Shown here one piece after another: positions 48,876 through 52,247 of a stretch of 52,247 nt of DNA (position 1 is its first letter; the number at the start of each line of letters is the position of its first letter). Position numbers and translations under genes: made by a program. Below the pieces are notes generated by a model that saw only the letters and a program-made list of their open reading frames with translations, ran no database searches and was not told where the DNA came from. The stretch comes from Symbiodinium natans (taxonomy: Eukaryota > Sar > Dinophyceae > Suessiales > Symbiodiniaceae): assembly GCA_905221605.1 (NCBI GenBank), contig CAJNDS010001101.1, positions 797,501-849,747 on the forward strand, in the 5' to 3' direction.

Positions 48876-50753
48876 ATAACAAAATAAAATATATAAAACC
48901 AAAAAAACACGCCTGGATGTCTTGGGGCTTCGAAAACTTTCCGCCCCTGAGGGCTCACCCTATATATACCCCCTGAAAAATAGAATTAGCAACTCTAAAC
49001 GCTAAACCCTAAACAATACCTGCTAAACCCTAAACCCTAAACCCTAAACCCTCAACCCTAAACGCTATGGAGCCCAAGACCCAAAACCCGAAACCCTCGC
49101 TTGCGGCGTCCACGCCGCCTTTGGCCGGCTTGAGGATCACAGGGAAAGTCCAGGATGCCTCGTTTTTTTTGGGCTTTGTTGACTTTTTTGGTTTATTACT
49201 ATTAATTTTTATTACTACTATTATTGTTATTATTTGTCGTTTTTTGTTGCTATTATTATTAATATTATCATTATCATTATTATTATATATGGTTTCTTTT
49301 GGGGGGGGGGGGGAGGGTTGGGTTTTTTTTGTTGAGGCTTTAGGGGTTTTAGGGATTTTTGAGCTTTTTAGGGCGTTTTTTTTTTGTTTGGCTTCTGGGC
49401 CTTTAGGGTTTTAGGGCGATAAAGGTTTCGGGCTTTAGGGTTTCTAGGGTTTAGGGTTTAGGGCTTTCAGGGTCCTAGGGTATTAGGGTTTCAGGGAATA
49501 TCGTTTAGGGCTTTCCGGGTAGGGGTTTAGGGTTTCAGAGCTTCAGGGTTTTCAGGCTTAGGCTTAGGCTTTGGGGGTTTAGGGTTTTGGGGCTTTAGAG
49601 CTTTTAGGATTGAAGGGTTCGGGCTTTTAGGGGTTGAGGGTTTCAGGGTTTTAAGCTAGAGATTTAGGGCTTCAGGGTTTTGAGGCCTTGGGGGGCCCAG
49701 GGTTTTTGAGGGTTTGGAGTTTCTAAAACTTTAAAGCTTTCGGGGCTTTAAGGTTTTGACTTTCAGGGTTTAGGGCTTTTGGGCTTTTAGGGCCTTAGGG
49801 TTTCAGAGCTTCACGGATGGAGGCACGGGTCACAGCTTCCAAGTCAACCGAAGCAGGTGACAAGATGTTGGCGCAACGAGCTGAAGTGAGTACTTCAGCA
49901 GCAACAAGTTCGCTCATCGTCAGGAGGATGGCAGGAAGTGACTGCACTCACCCGACTCGCTCGAAGGGCGCAGGGAGTCCTCCCAAAGGCAGCTAAGCTG
50001 CCCAAGTCCCTGGGGTCGTACATGACGGCTCCCGACCGACCCCTCTTCTAAGGGATCCGAAGTATGGGCCCTTCGTTTGGGCCCCTTTGTTATATAACCC
50101 GTATGTACAGTATAACTAACTATATAGTGGGCCCATACTTCGGATCCCCATAGGCAAGGGTAAGGGACCATACTAAGCGGTAGGGGAGATCCATCACACA
50201 TATGCATTCGCTGGAGAGGTTCAACAAACTTGGGGTGTTTAGGCTTCCGAGGCGGGAAATCCATGGAGATGGGGCAAGGACCCCCTTTGGCAGCTTGGGC
50301 AGCTTGCTGGTTGAGCTAGGTGCTACGATGGTGCGGACCCGGCATATCATCGAAACCTGGGTGCGATAGAGGACACCCTTCTGCCGGCTCCGTGTGCTTG
50401 GAGGTTCATGGTACTTCTTAACCAATTCTAACTGTACTGATAGCCGTTCTTATAACCATATTCCAGCACATAAGGGGCTTATAAGTGGGTGATAAGGACA
50501 GTCACAAATTGGCTAATTAAGTACCCCATGAATTCCAAGTGAGGCCCGTTCCCATCTCCGCCCAACTTGTCCTGCTTGACGAGTGGCTGAGATCCGCCCG
50601 GGGCCCCTGAGTTTAGGGACCCTCTACCCTCAATCCTATATAACCATCTCTAAAATCTCTGAAAACCCACAAGCCTCAAGGCCCCTACCTCGTTCAGCAC
50701 TGCCTCCAACTGCTCCTGCAGCTGTTGTGTTCTGGGTTTCGGCTTTCGATTTT

Positions 50754-50789
<36 letters not shown>

Positions 50790-51710
50790 GAGGGTTGAGG
50801 GTTGCGGGCTTAGGGGGTTTGAGGGTTTAGGGTTTAGGGGGTTGAGGGTTTAGGTCCTAAGCCTCAAAGCCTGACTGTGTGGTGCGGAGTCCGGAGCAGG
50901 CGGACCTGCCCTGAGCAGCATGAACGGCAGAACAACTCTCGCAATAAATCTCAGGATGCAGGATGAAGACGACTCCACATCTCCCTCTTAAGGGTAGCTA
51001 CATGGTCCCTTCGCATGGGGCCCTTGAAAGGGGACCCCTGATATATCCCCGATTACAAGGCCCCATACTTCAGAACCCACTAAAGGAGGTAAGGGACCAG
51101 ATTGAGGGCCCATTAAACTACTCTTAGATCTCATCAATCCCTATGAAACCCCTGCCCCGCAATCTAGCAAAGCACTTGAACCTGGCAACCCTAAGAACTT
51201 AAACCCCAAAGCCTGGAGCCTTAGACCCTACATCCCGGAAATCCAATCTCAATCCTGCAAAAAAACCTAAGAACTTAGACCCTAGACTCTTAAACCCCAA
51301 GGCCCAAAGCCCTGCAATTTCACCAAGCCCTACGCGGAGGACATCGGGTTTAGGGTTTTGGGTTCAGGGTTCAGGGCAACTGAAGATGCACTGCTGCATC
51401 CCTTGCTGTATAGGCCACGTGGTCACTCAAAAGCCCTGTGGCCTGCTAGTGACTGGTAAATCTGCTGCTGCGTGGGCTGGGGATCGCCAAACTGAAGGGT
51501 TCTCTCCGACTGGGGGAATACGACCGGCCACCAGCCTGGGCGACTGCGGCAGGTATTGTTCTCCCCAAACCCTGAACCCTAAACTTCTAAACCCCAAACC
51601 CGAAACCCCAAGCCCTAAACCCCTCCCACCCCACACCCCACCCCCCCTCCTCTGCCGCCCGGGGCGGCCTTGTTGTGGACGTTCGCGAACCGCGGCGCAG
51701 GGAGGCCTGC
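25405..51710 (-). CDS. ATP-grasp ligase gene, multi-exon (whole locus, 5' end outside or unresolved)
   Basis: This entry is the gene span; the exons are listed separately. Joined in order they give the landmarks of an ATP-grasp amino-acid ligase (carnosine synthase / D-Ala-D-Ala ligase-like group): AGLPAPRF before the ATP domain, the ATP-binding FPVILKPAKGG with SYYCLKATSQRELFEAF after it, the QEFFSGAEVDVD strand, DGKVEWMLVSDN, LPAELVQKLEALTAS, the metal/ATP site PVELNLRIGGAEC, VSGVFLPLAAADLALA, then the C-terminal PHAGTVVGCQG and WLAAKG-NAEEAEQNL. Such enzymes use ATP to form an acyl-phosphate and join it to an amine; the substrate cannot be read from sequence. Nearly all internal junctions can be phased, three of them with GC donors. 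No start codon was identified; a stop (TAG) is proposed at 25405. Introns of 0.1-4.2 kb are full of heptamer arrays and mobile elements. The locus could be a pseudogene, but no frame-breaking change is seen in the core exons. Confidence 0.7.
26143..26170 (-). CDS. ATP-grasp 28-nt microexon: NAEEAEQNL
   Basis: Eight full codons plus split codons give G-NAEEAEQN-L; acceptor ATGTCTGAG|G (phase 1), donor CAGAACCT|GTGACC (phase 2). (A)KG...EAE.NL..A is the last helix of many ATP-grasp ligases, so the exon is supported by family spacing and by phase on both sides. Flanked by CCCTAAA (left) and TTTAGGG (right). Confidence 0.7.
27063..27199. mobile_element. MITE family A, degenerate copy
   Basis: Starts GGACGTTCATGGTACTTATG and ends near ATCAGTACCACTTGCAAG, with the family's internal ATAACCATGTTGGGGCACTT. 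Confidence 0.75.
27202..27290. mobile_element. repeat family E
   Basis: Shares TCTACTTAGTATCC and CTTAGAATCCCCATAACCC with copies at 29826-29935 and 37597-37690. No clear coding. Confidence 0.65.
27384..27444 (-). CDS. ATP-grasp exon: WLAAKG strand
   Basis: Reads GSAYLPDRGSMSCLCWLAAK plus one base. The family's C-terminal GWV.AKG strand is recognisable. To keep the family spacing the donor must be GC (GCAAAAG|GCAGCT, phase 1), which joins NAEEAEQNL. Acceptor AACGTCAG|G. CCCTAAA heptamers lie left and TTTAGGG right. Confidence 0.7.
27468..27830 (+). repeat. TTTAGGG array
   Basis: Heptamers with AAGG, TAGGGG and octamer variants to the right of the exon at 27384-27444. Confidence 0.95.
28612..28678 (-). 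CDS. ATP-grasp exon: AKELDAIR helix
   Basis: Reads AKELDAIRTSWLSLLRHQGS then AR. Phase 2 at entry (acceptor CCCCTAG|A); a phase-0 GC donor (GCGAGG|GCGGAA) leads to GSAYLPDRGS. The plus strand is open from an ATG (FRPRTALVAKKAEPGG) and is the main alternative. CCCTAAA lies left and TTTAGGG right. Confidence 0.55.
29486..29600 (-). repeat. CCCTAAA array after a poly-C tract
   Basis: About 15 CCCTAAA heptamers, preceded by 24 consecutive C residues (29438-29461) and an A tract. Confidence 0.95.
29659..29699 (-). CDS. ATP-grasp exon: PHAGTVVGCQG strand pair
   Basis: Reads EYAPHAGTVVGCQG with the last glycine split. The P..AG.V....G turn is the start of the C-terminal subdomain in many ATP-grasp ligases. 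Acceptor GAACCCAG|G, donor CAGGG|GTCGAA (phase 2) joining AKELDAIR in the next exon. TTTAGGG lies on the right; a long CCCTAAA array lies a short distance to the left. Confidence 0.65.
29826..29935. mobile_element. repeat family E
   Basis: CTCTTTTGACAAAGTAAATC start, CTACTTAGTATCCCCTAAAA core, CCTGCTTACTCAGTCCAAAG end; start and end are inverted imperfectly (CTTTTGAC / GTCCAAAG). Confidence 0.65.
30190..30325. mobile_element. MITE family A, degenerate copy
   Basis: Starts CAGGTTCATGGTACTTCTAA and keeps the family core CCCACTTATAAGCCTCTTAA; the right end is eroded. Confidence 0.75.
30655..30750 (-). CDS. candidate exon, frame unresolved
   Basis: An island of non-repeat DNA with donor CTTGACAG|GTC (GT at 30660-30661) and acceptor ACCCTGAAG|. 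One frame reads CLKLLAASELNAMRRRQL, another YMPETSGCVGAECNE and ends in ASTND. Neither is required to join the neighbouring ATP-grasp exons, which fit each other directly, so it may be an alternative exon or none. Confidence 0.25.
31177..31290 (-). CDS. ATP-grasp exon: VSGVFLPLAAADLALA segment
   Basis: Contains RVDTQAVSGVFLPLAAADLA then LARPLRPPATAQ. VTGVYLP..AA..ALG is the usual run after the GGAE motif. Acceptor AACCCTAG|G is formed by a heptamer; the phase-0 donor is GC (GCCCAG|GCGCGG). The plus strand is open too (KGRARAKSAAASG) but basic and low in complexity. Confidence 0.7.
31441..31578. mobile_element. MITE family A, complete copy
   Basis: Perfect 20-bp ends CTTGGAGGTTCATGGTACTT and its complement, 138 bp long. 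Confidence 0.9.
32270..32338 (+). CDS. candidate plus-strand exon inside the TIR element
   Basis: Pyrimidine-rich acceptor TTTCTGTGATCAG|C and donor GTGAGCAG|GTCTAA bound 23 codons including LMHSELEMSWKPRLRGEC. It is on the opposite strand to the host gene and inside the 31.8-34.6 kb element, so if real it belongs to the element. Confidence 0.3.
32640..34480. repeat. AT-rich modular satellite (AATAATTTAAAT) with inverted GC modules
   Basis: Runs of AATTTAAATAATTTAAATAA are broken by a GC module (GCCCGCCGGG, poly-G, TCCGGGCCCCTGCCTCCCGG) that occurs in both orientations at about 32795, 33035, 33585, 33845 and 34250. Units GGGCTCGTAATTTAGTATTG at both edges are related to the 31-bp satellite. 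Confidence 0.9.
34502..34610. mobile_element. small fold-back at right end of the TIR element
   Basis: AAATAGGGTTTGTTTGGAAG and CTTCCAAATAAACCCTATTT are inverted with one mismatch, about 109 bp apart, so the right end of the larger element is itself a MITE-like unit. Confidence 0.7.
34676..34980 (+). repeat. CTTAGGG / CTGAGGG variant array
   Basis: A block dominated by CTTAGGG, with interspersed CTGAGGG. The variant has replaced the standard heptamer over 250 bp. Confidence 0.95.
35468..35550 (-). CDS. ATP-grasp exon: PVELNLRIGGAEC active-site motif
   Basis: Reads CKQDVMPVELNLRIGGAECP then CCVEAGE. The E-x-N-x-R of the ELNLR block supplies the metal-binding glutamate and asparagine and the catalytic arginine of ATP-grasp enzymes; IGGAE.P follows in the carnosine-synthase-like group. 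Acceptor GTATCCCCAG|A, donor GGGGAG|GTTTAGG: the donor is the first base of a telomere-type heptamer. CCCTAAA lies left, TTTAGGG right. Confidence 0.8.
35767..35812 (-). CDS. ATP-grasp exon with consensus donor
   Basis: Reads VDGLRSERGQPHKTA plus one base. Donor CTGCAG|GTGAGT is a near-perfect eukaryotic 5' splice site; acceptor TCTGAG|G. Its phase-1 end fits the next exon (AC TGT AAG), making an aspartate codon. The family normally has GVFHVE near here, which is not obvious; this part may be divergent. Confidence 0.6.
35832..35885. mobile_element. MITE family A, left half only
   Basis: CTTGGAGGTTCATGGGTACT and the following TTCTAACTGCACTTGTAACC match family A; the copy stops at 35885. It lies 20 bp upstream (sense) of the exon at 35767-35812. 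Confidence 0.75.
35953..35982 (-). CDS. ATP-grasp 30-nt microexon
   Basis: Ten codons, VFEALGLLPR, between acceptor GTGAAG|G and donor CCGCGG|GTTTAA, phase 0 at both ends. The ALGL turn normally follows the preceding helix in the family. No heptamer array adjoins it. Its size makes it invisible to ORF-based searches. Confidence 0.6.
36180..36890 (+). repeat. G-rich GGGGCTT / GGGGATT low-complexity block
   Basis: Poly-G tracts and GGGGCTTGGG-type units. The 200-codon Gly/Leu/Trp frame is a product of the repeat. The block separates exons at 35953 and 39115. Confidence 0.95.
37085..37535 (+). repeat. longest TTTAGGG array
   Basis: About 450 bp of heptamers with a few TTTTTAGGG and TTGAGGG variants, inside an intron of the ATP-grasp gene. 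Confidence 0.95.
37597..37690. mobile_element. repeat family E
   Basis: CTTTTGGCTTAGCAGGTCTA start and ACCCTGCTTACTAAGACAAA end are inverted; the core CTTAGAATCCCGATAACCCA matches the other copies. Confidence 0.7.
38400..38860. other. non-repeat stretch with fold-back
   Basis: Contains TTTACATGTTTA and TAAACATGTAAA as inverted repeats (38644-38693) inside weaker flanking arms GGTTGGG / CCCAAC. No gene supported. Confidence 0.5.
38862..38995. mobile_element. family B copy interrupted by CCCTAAA heptamers
   Basis: CAGGGTAGTTACATG is followed by about 45 bp of heptamers before the family resumes at CATGGTCCCTTAGAAAGGGC, so a heptamer block was added inside the element. Confidence 0.6.
39115..39172 (-). 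CDS. ATP-grasp exon: YPSQLPAELVQKL helix
   Basis: Reads YPSQLPAELVQKLEALTAS, the helix that follows the EAGG motif in ATP-grasp ligases. Acceptor CTCTAAG|G (phase 2), donor GCCAGT|GTCCTC (phase 0). The next exon continues VFEALGL, so the helix reads ALTAS-VFEALGLL without a gap. Confidence 0.75.
39455..39935. repeat. duplicated module GCAAAGGTGTGGCTCGGC + CCATTTGCAAAC
   Basis: Outer copies of GCAAAGGTGTGGCTCGGC (39461, 39490, 39882, 39911) enclose two near-identical 105-bp units (39636-39740 and 39750-39850). The Pro- and Gly-rich frames here are low complexity. Confidence 0.85.
40042..40130 (-). CDS. ATP-grasp exon: DGKVEWMLVSDN segment
   Basis: Reads DGKVEWMLVSDNKPARGRGC then CEAGGMQLGK. 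The family has a DG.V.....VSDN.P....F.E.GG stretch at this place. Acceptor AAACCAG|G; donor CTTGGCAA|GTTGGA in phase 2, which joins the next exon's phase-2 acceptor to give GGMQLGK-YPSQLP. Left CCCTAAA and right TTTAGGG arrays directly adjoin the exon. Confidence 0.75.
40212..40715. repeat. segmental duplicate 1
   Basis: Matches 45300-45720: GGTTTCGGAACAAGCTCGAA, CCCGATTGTGGAGGGCCATC, AAACTTATTCAGTTTCATGA and GACCCCCATGCTGTGGGAGG appear in the same order. A more diverged third copy is at 44850-45050. Confidence 0.85.
41240..42330. repeat. tandem repeat, about 420-bp unit
   Basis: Three partial units share TTTTTCAAGGTTTTTCAGAG, CAGTTCTGATGAAGGGCCGC, GGCAAAATAGTCTTCGGAGA, GACGGTCCCGGGTGGGCTCT and CTCGTTTTCTGGGTTTTTT. 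The last unit runs into the 31-bp satellite. No convincing coding frame. Confidence 0.85.
42342..42940 (+). repeat. 31-bp satellite array, about 19 copies
   Basis: Unit GGAATACTAAATTACGAAGC followed by CGGGCCTCCCC, 31 bp, nearly identical copies. A second block (43151-43320) follows a heptamer/palindrome segment. Single units in the other orientation are at 7.8, 8.4, 32.6 and 33.4-34.2 kb. Confidence 0.97.
42950..43050 (-). repeat. TCCTAAA heptamer array
   Basis: About 14 copies of TCCTAAA, a uniform variant of CCCTAAA, between the satellite and the palindrome; a shorter copy is at 43333-43400. Confidence 0.95.
43042..43129. repeat. large palindrome with 41-bp arms
   Basis: Arms begin AATCCTAAACGACCAAACCG and end CCCCATTAAGGT; the second arm is the complement with one mismatch around a six-base ATTTAA centre. 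The left half recurs alone at 43392-43436. Confidence 0.95.
43571..43629 (-). CDS. ATP-grasp exon: QEFFSGAEVDVD strand
   Basis: Reads KRGPRQEFFSGAEVDVDGW. This is the conserved strand of ATP-grasp enzymes usually seen as [VL][EQ]E[YF]xxGxE[YV]DVD. Acceptor CCCGAAG|A (phase 1, matching the preceding exon). The best phase-0 donor is GC (GGCTGG|GCACGG); a GT site at 43561 would end in phase 1. Its flanking arrays are in the reverse of the usual arrangement. Confidence 0.65.
44491..44575. mobile_element. MITE family A, truncated copy
   Basis: TTTGGAGGTTCATGGCACTT start and family core AACCCACTTTTAAGCCCCTG; right end absent. Confidence 0.75.
44693..44747 (-). CDS. candidate ATP-grasp exon
   Basis: Reads EDAAAGWILEAPGEAEPR plus one base; acceptor CACCGAG|G, donor CACGGG|GTTCCT. 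Phase 0 in and phase 1 out agree with the flanking exons. No diagnostic motif of its own. CCCTAAA heptamers flank it on the left and TTTAGGG on the right. Confidence 0.5.
44847..45055. repeat. segmental duplicate 3 (diverged)
   Basis: Shares GGCCCGATTGTAGATTGCCATC and CTAACCTATTCCTTTTAGGG-type sequence with the two better copies. Confidence 0.65.
45296..45725. repeat. segmental duplicate 2
   Basis: The counterpart of 40212-40715, in the same orientation; the middle part has filled with GGGTCAGGGGGGCCAGG repeats. Confidence 0.85.
46546..46629 (-). CDS. candidate ATP-grasp exon
   Basis: Minus strand has acceptor AAACCCAG|G, donor GCTCTG|GTTTTT and 28 open codons containing FQLLGYCREPCQEALHGEQ, in phase 0 at both ends as its neighbours need. 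The plus strand is also open and equally protein-like (SLRRFLLAMEGLLAG), so the strand rests on the neighbours. Left flank CCCTAAA, right flank TTTAGGG. Confidence 0.45.
46914..47213 (+). CDS. possible small membrane-protein ORF in intron
   Basis: A 99-codon frame whose second methionine (residue 23) starts a hydrophobic run MLCVLALLILPNTLAQT like a signal peptide, then a second hydrophobic stretch FLGWVVWEGVFLFASVL, and an acidic end SEDDDKDSDTDMQKL before the stop. The DNA lacks heptamers. It lies on the plus strand within an intron of the ATP-grasp gene. No family recognised; it could be chance. Confidence 0.3.
   Translation: MGRGIHPTFSPRDPIDAKLHGRMLCVLALLILPNTLAQTGGLKNLLSLTLFPTQHILSVVRFLGWVVWEGVFLFASVLMSRMRLSEDDDKDSDTDMQKL
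47405..47425 (+). repeat. poly-G tract
   Basis: A 14-base G run in non-heptamer DNA (47220-47560) with AT-rich ATATGTATATG stretches; no gene seen. Confidence 0.85.
47662..47943 (-). CDS. possible ORF, unknown
   Basis: A 93-codon minus-strand frame with natural composition (RFWVGVEFDAFRHLPS, HLGHVCTLKKAKF) in non-repeat DNA between ATP-grasp exons at 48.3 and 46.5 kb. No start context, motif or splice signal decides it. It may be part of an intronic element. Confidence 0.2.
   Translation of the reverse strand: MRQRFVRYLQRFGPFGVSTRFWVGVEFDAFRHLPSEDSQHVQAFDCPHLEAPLNLKKKHLGHVCTLKKAKFRSVGSCWRPYSAVEYRLQNGNP
48100..48288 (-). repeat. CCCTAAA array left of an ATP-grasp exon
   Basis: About 26 heptamers including two blocks of three CCCTGAA variants spaced 42 bp apart, so part of the array was duplicated. 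Confidence 0.95.
48314..48384 (-). CDS. ATP-grasp exon: helix after the KP loop
   Basis: After the phase-1 junction it reads AGSYYCLKATSQRELFEAF followed by PRLN. ATP-grasp proteins have a short strand and then an EL..AF helix here. Acceptor AAGAAG|G, donor CTCAAC|GTGCCC (phase 0). Immediately upstream in the sense direction is a fold-back element (48407-48546); downstream is a 190-bp CCCTAAA array. Confidence 0.7.
48407..48546. mobile_element. fold-back element family D
   Basis: The same ends as at 1691-1858 (TTGGACCCTTAAGGTTGTAC, TACAACCTTAAGGGTACGAG) and the same outer tail GAGTCTGAATCCCTTGATC, without the heptamer run. Confidence 0.8.
48764..48892. repeat. TAA and GTA trinucleotide microsatellite
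   Basis: (AAT)n then about 25 GTA units then mixed AATAA. The Tyr- and Thr-rich frames here are products of the repeat. Confidence 0.97.
49095..49158 (-). CDS. ATP-grasp exon: ATP-binding KP motif
   Basis: Reads ASWTFPVILKPAKGGVDAAS then E plus one base. The block PVILKPAKGG is the nucleotide-binding strand and small loop of ATP-grasp enzymes, the lysine contacting ATP phosphates. Acceptor ACGAG|G, donor GCGAGG|GTTTCG (phase 1), matching the next exon's phase. A CCCTAAA-type array lies at its left. The plus strand is also open but shows no family pattern. Confidence 0.7.
49180..49310. repeat. ATT-rich microsatellite and poly-G
   Basis: ATTATTATT-type units followed by 13 G, right of the ATP-grasp exon at 49095-49158. 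The hydrophobic plus-strand frame is an artefact. Confidence 0.85.
49810..50000. other. long open island, strand unresolved
   Basis: Non-repeat DNA open on both strands: minus reads SELVAAEVLTSARCANILSP, plus reads MEARVTASKSTEAGDKMLA and stays open for 59 codons, with donor CGAAGCAG|GTGACA also possible. Probably coding on one strand, but the choice is not determinable here. Confidence 0.3.
50052..50149. mobile_element. fold-back element, perfect ends
   Basis: GGGATCCGAAGTATGGGCCC at left and GGGCCCATACTTCGGATCCC at right are exact inverted repeats of 20 bp bounding 98 bp. Confidence 0.85.
50397..50539. mobile_element. MITE family A, near-complete copy
   Basis: CTTGGAGGTTCATGGTACTT at left and GTACCCCATGAATTCCAAG at right, with the usual core. 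Confidence 0.85.
50757..50787 (+). repeat. poly-G tract, 30 bases
   Basis: One of the longest uninterrupted G runs in the window. Confidence 0.98.
50906..50949 (-). CDS. candidate exon (possible ATP-grasp gene)
   Basis: A GC-rich island between heptamer zones has a good minus-strand donor (GGGCAG|GTCCGC) and an acceptor TCCTGAG|A. One frame reads LLRELFCRSCCSGQ, another IYCESCSAVHAAQG. The frame cannot be fixed because the neighbouring junctions are not resolved. Confidence 0.3.
50990..51127. mobile_element. fold-back element family B
   Basis: Ends CTTAAGGGTAGCTAC and AAACTACTCTTAG are inverted; internal GGTCCCTT and AAGGGACC pair. Related fragments are at 14205-14275, 26440-26580 and 38865-38995. 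Confidence 0.65.
51443..51509 (-). CDS. candidate exon (possible ATP-grasp gene)
   Basis: Minus strand begins SERTLQFGDPQPTQQQIYQS after the pyrimidine-rich acceptor CGTATTCCCCCAG|. The donor is TAGCAG|GC or an earlier TTACCA|GT. No family motif is recognised. It lies where extra residues between AGLPAPRF and FPVILKP would fall. Other frames on both strands are partly open. Confidence 0.3.
51669..51710 (-). CDS. ATP-grasp exon: AGLPAPRF segment
   Basis: The minus-strand reading is AGLPAPRFANVHNK. Acceptor AACCACCAG|G; donor taken as a GC site, AACAAG|GCCGCC. AGLPxPRF is the usual segment just before the ATP-grasp fold. The exon lies left of a TTTAGGG-type block and right of heptamers rich in CCC. 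The opposite strand is also open but gives no family match. Confidence 0.55.
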
Positions 51711-51859
51711 CTGGTGGTTTAGGGAGTGTAGGGTTTAAGGTGTCGGGTTTAGGGTTTAGGGTTTCGGGTTGAGGGTTTAGGGTTGAGGGTTTCGCGTTAA
51801 GGGTTTAGAGTTGAGGGTTTCGGACTTGGGCCTGGGCGGTTCAGGCTGTTGAAGGGCTT

Positions 51860-52247
<388 letters not shown>

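Noticed and set aside
48585-48958. Poly-Tyr / poly-Thr proteins
   Set aside because: Product of the GTA trinucleotide microsatellite.

Overview
The window looks like nuclear DNA of a eukaryotic alga, most likely a dinoflagellate. It contains no operons, Shine-Dalgarno-type genes or compact ORFs. The bulk is interspersed telomere-type heptamer DNA, (TTTAGGG)n or (CCCTAAA)n and drifted variants, with fold-back elements, microsatellites and one 100-N assembly gap (16413-16512). The long open frames in the sequence are mostly translations of heptamer repeats or G/C tracts and are not genes.

The coding signal is in short (28-120 nt) GC-rich islands between the repeat arrays. Read on the minus strand, many of these islands are exons with usable splice sites and matching phases, and together they recover recognisable protein families. 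From 51.7 kb down to 25.4 kb they spell an ATP-grasp ligase in the correct N-to-C order: AGLPAPRF, FPVILKPAKGG, QEFFSGAEVDVD, DGKVEWMLVSDN, LPAELVQKLEAL, PVELNLRIGGAE, VSGVFLPLAAA, PHAGTVV, WLAAKG-NAEEAEQNL. From about 17.5 kb down to 1.1 kb they spell pentatricopeptide (PPR) repeats, for example SFGSALTALSCTGGWLE + ALQLLAEMSQ and AFTSALTSCGRAARWLQ + ALELLRAAQ. Exons at 18-25 kb are unassigned; they may join the two groups or be the 5' part of the PPR gene. Both genes run right to left. Several junctions fit only if GC-AG introns are allowed, and most acceptors are AG followed by G. GC donors, AG|G acceptors, PPR proteins of this style and same-direction genes all fit a dinoflagellate.

Most exons share a layout: on the plus strand a CCCTAAA array lies immediately left and a TTTAGGG array immediately right. 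In the pre-mRNA, an intron between two such exons therefore starts with (UUUAGGG)n and ends with the complementary (CCCUAAA)n, so its two ends could pair and bring the splice sites together. This is the most interesting feature seen here.

The introns also hold at least five families of small fold-back (MITE-like) elements, a 2.85-kb element with ~40-bp terminal inverted repeats and an AT-rich modular satellite (31.8-34.6 kb), a 31-bp satellite with a 41-bp-arm palindrome (42.3-43.4 kb), a tandemly repeated G/C-tract unit (41.2-42.3 kb), segmental duplicates (40.2/44.9/45.3 kb), and an AT-rich island packed with perfect hairpins that resembles algal organelle DNA (5.1-6.2 kb). All exon calls are by eye without transcripts; strand, phase and family fit were weighed together, and exon ends may be off by a few bases.
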